Assembly: GCA_902557235.1 (NCBI GenBank)
Contig: CACDZR010000008.1
Coordinates: 1 to 37,545, forward strand
Length of the DNA: 37,545 nucleotides
DNA from: an uncultured Pelagibacteraceae bacterium
GTDB lineage: Bacteria; Pseudomonadota; Alphaproteobacteria; Pelagibacterales; Pelagibacteraceae
Reading direction: 5' to 3'
The notes under the pieces are model-generated. The model was given only the letters and a program-made list of their open reading frames with translations. It did not search any database and had not been told where the DNA came from. The translations under genes and the position numbers were made by a program. Of the stretch, positions 17,692 through 26,317 are shown in pieces (positions within the stretch are counted from its first letter, which is position 1; each line of letters begins with the position of its first letter).

Positions 17692-18630
17692 ATGCAAAAT
17701 CTTAAAAAATTAAAAGGAGATGCGTCACATAGAAAGTTTTTTAGAAAAAAATCCAATTATGGTAATTCTATAGTAATTCAAGCAAAAAAGGACAAATTTA
17801 AAAATCTTCTGGTTTATGATGCAATTAACAAGATTCTAAATAAAAACGAAATTCTAGCTCCAAAATTATATCAAGAGAATTATAAGAATAATTATATAGA
17901 AGTTGAGGATTTTGGAAATAAGACAATTTTTCAAATTTTAAAGAAAAGTAAAAATAAAAAATTATTATATTTTAAAGATATAATAAAATTGCTTAATCAA
18001 ATACAGTCAATAAAAGATAAAAAAGTAAGAAATTTTAGAAATAAATATTATCGAATACCTGTTTATAAAAATGAAATATTAATTCAGGAAGCTAATTTAT
18101 TTTGTGAGTGGTATGTGAAAAAAAATTTGTCAAAAAATAAGAGACAAGACTTTAATAAAAAATTTAAAAAAATAATTAAAACTTTATCTTTATGTCTAAA
18201 GATGAAAAAAAATGTATTTGTTCATAGGGATTTTCATGTATCAAATTTAATGCTTGTTAATAACAGAATAGGTGTAATTGATAGTCAAGATGCTTTAATA
18301 GGGAATAGAGCTTATGATTTAGCTTCTTTAGTAGATGATGTAAGATTTAGAACCTCAAAAGTTCAAAAAAAAAAGATTTTTAATTTTTATATAAGTACTC
18401 AAAAAAAAATTGATAAAAAAAAAATAAAAAATGATTTTGAAATTTTATCTATTTTAAGAAATCTGAAAATAATTGGAATATTTACACGTCTAGCAATCCG
18501 AGATAAAAAAAAGGATTATTTAAAATTAATACCTTATGCTTGGGAATTGATTTCTTTAAGAGTCAATGAAAATGAAATTTTCTCAGATTTAAAAAAATTA
18601 CTAAATGATAATTTTAAAAAAAATTTATGA
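17692..18630 (+). CDS. amgK: Aminoglycoside-phosphotransferase-fold sugar kinase, AmgK-like
   Basis: Predicted anomeric MurNAc/GlcNAc kinase in peptidoglycan recycling. The kinase catalytic loop reads VHRDFHVSNLML near residues 176-188, and the metal-binding GVIDSQDALIGNRAYDLASL follows. Length is 312 residues, close to characterised AmgK. It is preceded by tsaE (10-base gap) and overlaps murU by ATGA, so kinase and nucleotidyltransferase are made together. By fold alone it could be another APH-type kinase; the murU linkage supports AmgK. It is strongly lysine-rich, as are its neighbours. Confidence 0.83.
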   Translation: MQNLKKLKGDASHRKFFRKKSNYGNSIVIQAKKDKFKNLLVYDAINKILNKNEILAPKLYQENYKNNYIEVEDFGNKTIFQILKKSKNKKLLYFKDIIKLLNQIQSIKDKKVRNFRNKYYRIPVYKNEILIQEANLFCEWYVKKNLSKNKRQDFNKKFKKIIKTLSLCLKMKKNVFVHRDFHVSNLMLVNNRIGVIDSQDALIGNRAYDLASLVDDVRFRTSKVQKKKIFNFYISTQKKIDKKKIKNDFEILSILRNLKIIGIFTRLAIRDKKKDYLKLIPYAWELISLRVNENEIFSDLKKLLNDNFKKNL

Positions 18631-19316
18631 AAATTAATAATGCTTTTATTCTCTGCGCTGGATTTGGTAAAAGACTAAATCCTTTAACACTTAAAAAACC
18701 TAAACCATTACTTCAAATTAAAAATCAAACAATTTTAGAAGATTGTATTAATACTGTAATAAAATTGAAAGTAGATAATATTTTCCTAAACACTTTTTAT
18801 TTAAGTGAACAGATTGTTGATTTTTTTAAAAATAAAAATTTTTCAGTAAAAATAAAAATTATAGAGGACGGAAAAGAAATTTTAGATACTGGTGGAGGAA
18901 TTTTGAATTTGATCAACCATTCAGATTGTGAGGATTTTTTTGTTTTTAACCCTGATACTATTTGGAATGAAAATTATGTGAGTGAAATTAATGATATGCA
19001 AAAATATTATTTCCAAAATAAATTAAATAATATTCTTTTATTGGTTAATAAAAAACTAAGTTTTGATAATAACTTAGAGGGCGATTTTGATTTAGAAGAT
19101 AATATGATTAAAAAAAGTTATGAAAAAAATTTTATATATACTGGTTGTCAAATTTTGAATAAAAACTTGTTTAATGAATATGAAGTAAAAAACTTTTCAG
19201 TTGCAAATATTTGGAATAAATTATTAATGAAACAAGAGTTAAATGGATTTGAGAGCACCAATAAATTTCACCATTTAACGAATTTAGAAATTTTTAAAAA
19301 ACTAAAAGGTTCTTAG
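18627..19316 (+). CDS. murU: N-acetylmuramate-1-phosphate uridylyltransferase, MurU-like
   Basis: Nucleotidyltransferase that turns MurNAc-1-phosphate into UDP-MurNAc, bypassing the fosfomycin-sensitive de novo step. The N-terminal signature LCAGFGKRLNPLT followed by KKPKPLLQIKNQTILE is the sugar-nucleotide transferase motif. DTGGGILN and VFNPDTIW carry the sugar- and metal-binding residues. Length is 229 residues, like MurU. It starts within the amgK stop (ATGA). A GlmU- or mannose-1-phosphate-type enzyme is the alternative, but coupling to amgK favours MurU. It overlaps convergent gpmA by 23 bases. Confidence 0.85.
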   Translation: MKINNAFILCAGFGKRLNPLTLKKPKPLLQIKNQTILEDCINTVIKLKVDNIFLNTFYLSEQIVDFFKNKNFSVKIKIIEDGKEILDTGGGILNLINHSDCEDFFVFNPDTIWNENYVSEINDMQKYYFQNKLNNILLLVNKKLSFDNNLEGDFDLEDNMIKKSYEKNFIYTGCQILNKNLFNEYEVKNFSVANIWNKLLMKQELNGFESTNKFHHLTNLEIFKKLKGS

Positions 19317-20007
19317 ATCTCTCTTTATCTAGATATTTACATTCATTTATTTTCAAATTTTCACCGAAATTGATTATTAAGGGATTTCCTGTTGGAATTT
19401 CTAAACTTGTGATTTGATTGTTATCTAAATTGAACAGATATTTACATAAAGCTCTTATTGAGTTTCCATGTGCTGTGATTAATATATTTTTATCTATTAA
19501 TTTAGGTTGTATTTCTTTTTTGAAATATTCCAAAACTCTGTTGTATGTATCTTTTAAAGACTCTGTGTCAGGAATGAACTCTCTGGGTATTTTTTCATAT
19601 GTCTCAATATTTAGCGGATGATAAGAGCTTTCTCTACTTAGTTTTCCAGGTTTGATATCCCAAGATCTTCGAAATTCGAAAACTTTATCTTCACCAATTT
19701 TATTTGCAGTCTCAATCTTATTCAATCCTGTAAGTTCACCATAGTGTCTTTCGTTTAGCTGCCACGCTCTTACAAAATCTTTTTTTGATTTTAATACTTT
19801 TTGTATTATTTTAAGAGTATGGTTTGCCCTCACTTGAAATGAGGAATAATAAAAATCTATATTTATATTTTGATTTTTGATAAGTAAACCAGCTTTCTCA
19901 GCTTCAATTTTACCTTGATCTGTTAGATCAACATCAACCCAACCAGTGAATCTTTTTTCAAGATTCCAAGTACTCTGACCATGTCTGACTAATACCAAAA
20001 AACTCAT
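19294..20007 (-). CDS. gpmA: 2,3-bisphosphoglycerate-dependent phosphoglycerate mutase
   Basis: Glycolytic and gluconeogenic interconversion of 3- and 2-phosphoglycerate. The phosphohistidine motif LVRHGQSTWN is at residues 6-15, followed by FTGWVDVDLTDQG. The NERHYGELTGLNK block holds the catalytic glutamate, and TAHGNSIRAL the second histidine. Length is 237 residues, slightly shorter than the enterobacterial enzyme. The 3' end overlaps murU on the opposite strand, and a 44-base gap separates it from the divergent VanZ-like gene. Confidence 0.93.
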   Translation of the reverse strand: MSFLVLVRHGQSTWNLEKRFTGWVDVDLTDQGKIEAEKAGLLIKNQNINIDFYYSSFQVRANHTLKIIQKVLKSKKDFVRAWQLNERHYGELTGLNKIETANKIGEDKVFEFRRSWDIKPGKLSRESSYHPLNIETYEKIPREFIPDTESLKDTYNRVLEYFKKEIQPKLIDKNILITAHGNSIRALCKYLFNLDNNQITSLEIPTGNPLIINFGENLKINECKYLDKERSKNLLVF

Positions 20008-20051
20008 CTTGTCATATCTAAAAATAATTTATAAAAAAATCATTTAACTAA

Positions 20052-20447
20052 ATGTCAAAATTTTTTTCTACATATAAAGTAATATTTTATATAATTAATA
20101 TCCTTTTAATTATTTTATATCTATATCCTGGAAGTTTATTAGGCTGGATAATTTATGACAATAAAAGTATACAACCTCAAATAACACCAGATTTTGTTAT
20201 ATCATCAAATCATTTTTATGTATTTGTATTAATTTCAATTATTGGTTTTTTAACTTTTGCAAATTCTAAGAAAAATATATTATTAGTATTATATTTGATT
20301 TTTCTGTCTATCACGCTTGAAATTTTTCACCTATTTATACCTGAGAGAACATTTCAATGGTCTGATTTATTTGGAAATTTATTGGGTGTTATTGTTGTAA
20401 TTCTTTTTAATAATTTTATAAATAAATATGGGAGATTTAAAAAATAA
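20052..20447 (+). CDS. VanZ-like small membrane protein
   Basis: A 131-residue membrane protein resembling the VanZ-like family. Several hydrophobic segments are visible (YIINILLIILYLYPG, FYVFVLISIIGFLTFA, ILLVLYLIFLSITLEIFHLF). The segment ending LEIFHLFIPERTFQWSDLFGNLLGV is the most diagnostic: VanZ-like proteins share an E-x-x-Q/H...R...D-x-x-x-N-x-x-G pattern there. Function is unknown outside teicoplanin-resistance clusters, and no resistance role should be inferred. The next gene starts 20 bases before its stop. Confidence 0.7.
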   Translation: MSKFFSTYKVIFYIINILLIILYLYPGSLLGWIIYDNKSIQPQITPDFVISSNHFYVFVLISIIGFLTFANSKKNILLVLYLIFLSITLEIFHLFIPERTFQWSDLFGNLLGVIVVILFNNFINKYGRFKK

Positions 20448-21027
20448 ATTATTAATTTTTATTTATTTTTTTACGGTCGGCTGTTCATCAATTCCTTCAA
20501 ACACTTCTAATAGTTGTTCAATTTTTAGTGAAAGATATCTATGGTATAAGCATACAAAAAAAGTTGAGCAAAAGTGGGGTACACCTATTTATATTCAATT
20601 GGCAATAATTAAAATGGAGTCAGATTTTGATTGGCTTGCTAAACCGGCAAGACAAAAAGTTTTTAAAGTGATACCTTATAAGCGACCTTCCAGCTCTTTT
20701 GGTTATTCGCAAGCAGTCAAAGGAACTTGGGAGCAATATAAAAGAGAAACTGGTAATAAATTAGCAACAAGAGCAAGATTTAAAGACAGTGTTGACTTCA
20801 TTGGATGGTATACAAATAAATCAGAAAACATCTTAAAGATATCAAAGAAAGATGCTTTCAAACAGTATCTTGCATATCACGAAGGATGGGGAAATTATAA
20901 AAACTATAAAAAAAATAAAAAAGTAATTGGACTAGCCAAAAAAGTTGAGAGACAATCTAATAAATACAAAAATCAATTATTGAAATGTAAAAGTAAATTA
21001 AATAGAAAAAAATATATTATTTTTTAG
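20428..21027 (+). CDS. Lysozyme-fold (SLT-like) lipoprotein, putative lytic transglycosylase
   Basis: A 199-residue predicted lipoprotein. The N terminus has a hydrophobic signal ending FTVGCSS, giving a lipobox cysteine near residue 19. The mature part has IQLAIIKMESDFDWLAKPAR, where the glutamate fits the catalytic position of lytic transglycosylases, then SSSFGYSQAVKGTWEQYKRETG, which resembles the G-x-x-Q motif of SLT domains, and YHEGWGNY. It may cleave peptidoglycan in the periplasm or at the outer membrane. Activity is inferred from the fold. The C-terminal 30 residues are very basic. The stop overlaps the convergent RND gene. Confidence 0.72.
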   Translation: MGDLKNKLLIFIYFFTVGCSSIPSNTSNSCSIFSERYLWYKHTKKVEQKWGTPIYIQLAIIKMESDFDWLAKPARQKVFKVIPYKRPSSSFGYSQAVKGTWEQYKRETGNKLATRARFKDSVDFIGWYTNKSENILKISKKDAFKQYLAYHEGWGNYKNYKKNKKVIGLAKKVERQSNKYKNQLLKCKSKLNRKKYIIF

Positions 21028-24000
21028 ACAATTCTTTTTTTAGTTCTATGTCAACTATATCAATCCTTTTAGTGTTTTTTGCCAATGCGAGATACATTGA
21101 AGGAGTGACATATAAAGTAAAGAAAGTTGAAATAATCATTCCTCCTAATATTGTAGAACCAACTGCTAATCTTGAACCTTCTCCTGCACCAGGGCCAAAA
21201 TTTCCAATCACTAAAGGCATCATTGCAATCATCGTACTTAGTGATGTCATTATAATTGGTCTAAACCGAACAGCACACGCTTCTTTAACAGCTAATTCAA
21301 TAGTTTTTCCACTAGATCTAATTTGGTTTGCGTAATCTACAATTAAAATACTATTCTTAGTTGAGATACCTATTAGTATAATTAGTGCAATTTGAGAAAA
21401 AATATTTACTGAGCTATTTAAAAATAAAATAAACACTAATCCTCCAAAAATAGCCAAAGGCACAGTTAAGATTATAACAAATGGATGAACGAATGAGTTG
21501 AATGTTGCAGCCATGACCAAGTAAGCAGTTAGTAAAGCTAAAGCAAAAATTATAAATAATTCATTACTTGTTTCTTTAATTTCCTCTGATTTTCCTTTCC
21601 AAGTAATTTGGTTTTCTGGTGCTAAATCAACCATCACATTTTCGAAGTATTTAATTGCTTCTGTTAATGTATACCCCTCACTAATATTTGCAGAAATTGT
21701 TACAGCCCGCTGTCTGTTATATCTAGCAAGTTCTTTTGCTGAACCTTCTTCCTTAAAACTAACAAGATTTGCTAAAGATATTAATTTTCCATTGGTTTCA
21801 GAGCGAACAAATATTTTTGAAACACCTTCTTTATTTCGCCGATCAGATAAATATTGTTGAACAATTATTGGATATTCTTTGCCTAATTTATTAAAGGTCG
21901 TTATTTTTTTACCCCCGTAAAGTGTTTCAAGTGTTTCACCAATTGATTTAGTTGAGACACCTAGATCTTTGGCTTTATTTTTATTTATTATTAATTTTAC
22001 CTCTGGTTTGTTTCGATTATAATCAGACTCAATTCTTGAGAGATTTTTATTAGATCTGAGTTTTCGTATTACTTTTTTTTGTATTGCTTCAAGTTCTTCG
22101 TAAGTATTTCCATAAATGACCATTTGAACTGGTTTGTTGTAATTTGATACTCTAATTGATTGAGGAGATATAGGAAAAGCTAGGGCTTGGGGTAAACTCA
22201 CTATTTTCCCAATCGCTTCTCTAAGAACAACTTGTTGACCTTTTTTACGATTTTTCCAATCATCAAGAAGAGCGATAATTATAAAACTATTATATGAATT
22301 AGCTGAATTTCCAAAACCTGGAACACGCATTATAAATCTTGAGTATGGACTATCCTCAGCTTGCAACAAAGGAATAAGTCTTGCCTCTACTTTTTGGGCT
22401 TGTTCTTGAGTATATTCAAAAGAACTTCCTTCATCAGTTGAGCCAATTATTAGATATGCTCCCCGATCCTCCATAGGCAAAAGTTCTTTTTTTGAGAAAC
22501 TAAATAAAAGCACTGAAGCAATTATTATAAAAACAATAAAAAAACTTACACTTTTAGTTTTATTAATAACATTAACTAAAGTTTCCTCATAAAATTTTGC
22601 GAAGTTGGAAAAAATTTTTTCAAATTTTTGAATAAAAATTTTTTTTGATTTTTTTTTGTATAAAAATTTACTCGCAAGCATTGGTGACAAAGTTAATGCA
22701 ACAAAAGAAGAAACTACAATTGAAAAAGATAATGCAATCGCTGTTTCTCTAAATAATGTTCCAGAAATTCCCTCAATAAATATTAATGGTAAGAAAACTG
22801 CTACTAAAATTAGTGTGGTAGCAACGATAGCAAAAGAAATTTGTTTAGAGCCTTTATAAGCTGCAACCAGTGGGGTCTCACCATTCTCTATTCGTCTGTA
22901 TATTGCATCTGTCATAATTACTGAGTCGTCTGTGATTATACCAATCGCTAAAATAAAACTTAAAAGGACAAAAATATTAATAGAAAGACCAAATATGTAT
23001 AAGCCTAGAAAGGATGCTATTAAACTCACGGGAAGTGCAATAGCAGGTACAATGACTGCCTTTAAATTCCCTAAAAACAAATAAATTATCAACACTACTA
23101 AAATAAAAGCAATGACCAAAGTTTTATAAACTTCTTCTATTGCGGCCTCAACATAGTTAGCCCTATTGAATGAAACCCTTAAATCTAACTCTTCCGGTAA
23201 AGTTTTTTTTACTTCAACAATTTTTTTTTTGATATCATTTGAAAGTTCTACTGTTGAAGCTCCACTTCTTGCATAGATTCCTATTCCTACAGTTTTCAAA
23301 TTTATTTGATCTTTAGTTTGAGCTTTAAAAAGAGTTTTCTCTGATACTGGACCGAATTCAACGTTTGCAACGTCTGATAACTGAATTACACGATTACTAG
23401 TTTTTTTGATGGGTATTTGTTTTATAGTCTCAATATCGTTGTATGATTTGTCTAGATTTAGTGTTAAGTCGATATTATCTGCTTCTAACGTCCCTGCAGG
23501 CAAACTTATGTTTTCGCCACGAATTGCAAATTCAACTTCTTTGATGGTTAAATCATTAGCTGCAAGTTTTATAGGATCAATCCAAACTCTAATGCTTAAT
23601 TCTCTTAATCCACCTACCCTTATTCTTCCAACATTTTTAACACTTGAAAATTGGTCTACAAGATATCTCTCCGCGTAATCTCCTAATTCAAGGTCGCTCC
23701 ATGAGGATGAAGATAAAGACAGCCACATAGTTGTTGTAAAACCTGCAGCTCGTTTGAGTATTTGTGGTGGATCCGATTCACTTGGCAAATTATCCACAAC
23801 TCTTGCAACTCTTTCTCTTATATCGTTGGCAGCATTATCTAGATCAATACTCGTATCAAACTCGACATTAATTGTGCTTCTTCCATTTTCAGATTTTGAG
23901 TCTATATTTTTTATACCTTCAGCCCCACCAATAACATCCTCAACAACTTGTGTAACTTCTTGATCTACTATCGAAGCTGATGCAGACTTGTAGTCTACTT

Positions 24001-24145
24001 GAACTTGAACAACAGGTGGTTGAATTCCATCGGGCAATTCTCTAACGGGCAATTTCCAAAAAACAAATAAACCAAATATGATCAGTATCAGTGACATAAC
24101 CCAAGATACCGTTGGTCTTTTAATACTTAATTCAGTAATAAACAT
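21017..24145 (-). CDS. RND efflux permease, HAE-1-like (AcrB/MexB family)
   Basis: Proton-driven inner-membrane efflux transporter of 1042 residues, normal length for the family. The N-terminal MFITELSIKRPTVSWV is typical. The proton-relay residues are present: paired aspartates in AIGIITDDSVIMTDAIYR (transmembrane helix 4) and the lysine in ILIGISTKNSILIVDYANQ (helix 10). Two large periplasmic loops follow helices 1 and 7. It is translated from the adaptor stop (TAATG) and is the last gene of msrA-sseA-adaptor-pump. No TolC-type outer membrane channel is adjacent. Substrates cannot be told. Confidence 0.93.
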   Translation of the reverse strand: MFITELSIKRPTVSWVMSLILIIFGLFVFWKLPVRELPDGIQPPVVQVQVDYKSASASIVDQEVTQVVEDVIGGAEGIKNIDSKSENGRSTINVEFDTSIDLDNAANDIRERVARVVDNLPSESDPPQILKRAAGFTTTMWLSLSSSSWSDLELGDYAERYLVDQFSSVKNVGRIRVGGLRELSIRVWIDPIKLAANDLTIKEVEFAIRGENISLPAGTLEADNIDLTLNLDKSYNDIETIKQIPIKKTSNRVIQLSDVANVEFGPVSEKTLFKAQTKDQINLKTVGIGIYARSGASTVELSNDIKKKIVEVKKTLPEELDLRVSFNRANYVEAAIEEVYKTLVIAFILVVLIIYLFLGNLKAVIVPAIALPVSLIASFLGLYIFGLSINIFVLLSFILAIGIITDDSVIMTDAIYRRIENGETPLVAAYKGSKQISFAIVATTLILVAVFLPLIFIEGISGTLFRETAIALSFSIVVSSFVALTLSPMLASKFLYKKKSKKIFIQKFEKIFSNFAKFYEETLVNVINKTKSVSFFIVFIIIASVLLFSFSKKELLPMEDRGAYLIIGSTDEGSSFEYTQEQAQKVEARLIPLLQAEDSPYSRFIMRVPGFGNSANSYNSFIIIALLDDWKNRKKGQQVVLREAIGKIVSLPQALAFPISPQSIRVSNYNKPVQMVIYGNTYEELEAIQKKVIRKLRSNKNLSRIESDYNRNKPEVKLIINKNKAKDLGVSTKSIGETLETLYGGKKITTFNKLGKEYPIIVQQYLSDRRNKEGVSKIFVRSETNGKLISLANLVSFKEEGSAKELARYNRQRAVTISANISEGYTLTEAIKYFENVMVDLAPENQITWKGKSEEIKETSNELFIIFALALLTAYLVMAATFNSFVHPFVIILTVPLAIFGGLVFILFLNSSVNIFSQIALIILIGISTKNSILIVDYANQIRSSGKTIELAVKEACAVRFRPIIMTSLSTMIAMMPLVIGNFGPGAGEGSRLAVGSTILGGMIISTFFTLYVTPSMYLALAKNTKRIDIVDIELKKELSKK

Positions 24146-25014
24146 TATTTATTAATAGGTTTTATTTTTCCGCGAGGCCTAACCTTTTTTAGACCCTCAG
24201 CTACAATTATATCACCTGCAGTTAAGCCTGAAATTATTTCAATGTTACTATCGCCTCTAAGGCCAGTTTTTACCTCAGTTTTATTTGCAATATTTTCTGC
24301 ATTAATTTTATAAACATATGATTTATCGCCCTCTATCATCACACTTGTATCAGGTACACTTAAAGAATTTCTCAAATCAAATTTTACTCTTACCTCTAAA
24401 AGTGAACCTGAAATTAATTCTAAATTTTCGTTTTTTACTTTTATTCTTGATAACAAACTTCTGGTGTCCGCATTTATTCTACTTGAAACAAAATCTATTT
24501 CACCTGAAAAAGTTTTATCTTTAAAACTAGATAAGGTAACTTCGACTGGAAGACCTTTTTTAATAAATGTAGAGTAACTTTCTGGAATTTTAATATCTGA
24601 GTAAATTATTGAGTTATCATCAAGTGTAATGATAAATATGTTATTTGAAACAAGAATGTCCTCAGTTAAACCTGTGTAGCCAAGAACTCCACTAAATGGA
24701 GCCAGTATGTCCCCGCTTTTTAATTTAATTAAAACATCTCCTTCTTTAACAAAATTTTTAAGCTTTAAATCCTCAAAAAGATCATCTTTTTTAATCTTAA
24801 AAGTTTTTGATTTTTTAGAAATTGCTGTGCCGTAAGTTTCTATTTGTTCAGAGAATTCTTTTTCAATTACCTCAGTTACAATTATTCCTGGTGGTGGTCT
24901 CTTACTGAATTTTTTTTTAAAATGATTGCCAATCATGGATCTTCCAACAATTACAATTGTAATTATTAAAAAAAACACAAATATTATTGAAATTGTTTTC
25001 GTAGATCTTTTCAT
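24145..25014 (-). CDS. RND periplasmic adaptor subunit lacking the helical hairpin
   Basis: Membrane-fusion/adaptor protein for the RND pump translated directly after it. Residues about 7-24 form a signal anchor. The two half-lipoyl motifs FVKEGDVLIKLK (about 88-99) and ILAPFSGVLGYTG (about 103-115) are separated by only about three residues. In typical adaptors such as AcrA a long alpha-helical hairpin of many tens of residues sits here and contacts TolC. The beta-barrel and membrane-proximal parts appear present (VEVTLSSFKDKTFSGEIDFVS, VSGLTAGD-like IISGLTAGDIIVAEGL). The 289-residue total is about one hairpin shorter than usual. The frame is intact, so the loss looks real and not a sequencing artefact. 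Confidence 0.85.
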   Translation of the reverse strand: MKRSTKTISIIFVFFLIITIVIVGRSMIGNHFKKKFSKRPPPGIIVTEVIEKEFSEQIETYGTAISKKSKTFKIKKDDLFEDLKLKNFVKEGDVLIKLKSGDILAPFSGVLGYTGLTEDILVSNNIFIITLDDNSIIYSDIKIPESYSTFIKKGLPVEVTLSSFKDKTFSGEIDFVSSRINADTRSLLSRIKVKNENLELISGSLLEVRVKFDLRNSLSVPDTSVMIEGDKSYVYKINAENIANKTEVKTGLRGDSNIEIISGLTAGDIIVAEGLKKVRPRGKIKPINK

Positions 25015-25021
25015 ATTAAAT

Positions 25022-25837
25022 TTAAATTAATCCGTATTCGGCCCAAGAGCCATCATATATACAAGGAAGATATTTATCATTAATTAAAGAATAAGCTAGT
25101 GCCAAAACACACGCTGTAACACCTGAACCACATGAAAAAACAATCTTTTTTTGCTCTAAGTTTTCAATACTTGTTTTAAAAATTTCTTTAAGCTGACCTT
25201 TATTTTTAAAAGTTTTGTCGTCATTTAGACAGTCATTAAACGGTATACAAAAAGAGTTTTTTATACATCCGCTTCTAAGACCTTTTCTGGGTTCAGGGAT
25301 TTTACCTTCAAATCTTTCTCTACTTCGAGCATCAATTAATGTGAATATTTTTTCGTCTATATTTTGATCAATTGCTTGTTTACTCTTAACAAGATCTTTT
25401 CTCTCGCTACCTTTATAATCTGATCTATCTATATTTGAAATTTCATCAGTTACTTTCTTTTTTTCTTTAAGCCATTTCCTTAAACCACCATTTAAAACTT
25501 TTATTAATTTTGGATCATGTCCGTAATAAATAAAATTAAACCAACCACGACATGAGCTTATAACATCTGAATTATCATAGATGACTATTTCATCATTTTT
25601 TTTAATTCCCATATTTGAAACAATTTTATCCCAACTCATTTGATCAACTAACATATGTGGTAAAGCAGTATCTTTTCTTGAATTTTCATCTATATCAAAA
25701 AAAATTGCGCTTGGAATATGAAGAGATTTATATTCTTCAAATCCACTTCTTTGTGTTTGAGGCATATGCCAAGAGCAGTCAATAATTTTCACCTTAGTAA
25801 GGTTTTTTTCTAACCAATCAGTTTCAACTAAAGACAT
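25022..25837 (-). CDS. sseA: 3-mercaptopyruvate sulfurtransferase / thiosulfate sulfurtransferase
   Basis: Two-rhodanese-domain sulfurtransferase. The active-site loop is CGSGVTAC with the sulfur-carrying cysteine near residue 236; the CGSG form points to mercaptopyruvate as donor rather than thiosulfate (CRxG). The N-terminal catalytically inactive domain has IIDCSWHMPQ, HIPSAIFFDID and IVIYDNSD; RSGCIKNSFCIPFN lies in the second domain. Length is 271 residues. It starts 1 base after msrA ends and precedes the adaptor by 7 bases, so all four genes are probably one transcript. Confidence 0.9.
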   Translation of the reverse strand: MSLVETDWLEKNLTKVKIIDCSWHMPQTQRSGFEEYKSLHIPSAIFFDIDENSRKDTALPHMLVDQMSWDKIVSNMGIKKNDEIVIYDNSDVISSCRGWFNFIYYGHDPKLIKVLNGGLRKWLKEKKKVTDEISNIDRSDYKGSERKDLVKSKQAIDQNIDEKIFTLIDARSRERFEGKIPEPRKGLRSGCIKNSFCIPFNDCLNDDKTFKNKGQLKEIFKTSIENLEQKKIVFSCGSGVTACVLALAYSLINDKYLPCIYDGSWAEYGLI

Positions 25838-25838
25838 G

Positions 25839-26282
25839 TTATCGTTTTTCTAAATATTTTTGATGGTATTCCTCAGCAGGACAATAGTTTTTTAGTAAAG
25901 ATATTTTTGTTACAACTTTTCCAGATAAACGTTCGTTTACTTCATTTAATACTTTCTCAGCAATTATTTTTTGATTGTCATTTAGATAAAATATTTCACT
26001 TCTATATTGAGTTCCAAAATCTGGTCCTTGAGAATTTAAAGTAGTAGGATCATGAATTTGAAAAAATGTTTTTAAAATTTTCTCGTATGTGATAATTTTT
26101 TCATCAAAATCTAGTTTTACAACTTCAGCATGATTTGTATTTCCAGTGCAAACTTCTTTATATGTCGTGACAGAGCTGTTACCTCCACAGTAGCCAACTT
26201 CTGTTTTAATTATGCCGTCTATTTTACTGAATTTAATTTCAGGTCCCCAAAAACATCCAAGTGCTAAAACCGCTATTTCCAT
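25839..26282 (-). CDS. msrA: Peptide methionine-S-sulfoxide reductase MsrA
   Basis: Repairs oxidised methionine in proteins (S epimer). The catalytic GCFWG is at residues 9-13 (Cys10). Other family blocks are VGYCGGNSSVTTYKEVCTGNTNHAEVV, FFQIHDPTTLNSQGPDFGTQYRS and PAEEYHQKYL at the C terminus. At 147 residues it is a short, core-only form without long extensions. It is first in the msrA-sseA-RND operon and divergent from the EamA permease across 35 bases. Confidence 0.95.
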   Translation of the reverse strand: MEIAVLALGCFWGPEIKFSKIDGIIKTEVGYCGGNSSVTTYKEVCTGNTNHAEVVKLDFDEKIITYEKILKTFFQIHDPTTLNSQGPDFGTQYRSEIFYLNDNQKIIAEKVLNEVNERLSGKVVTKISLLKNYCPAEEYHQKYLEKR

Positions 26283-26317
26283 TGATAAAGATTTAGTTTA
26301 ATTTACAAATTATTCAT

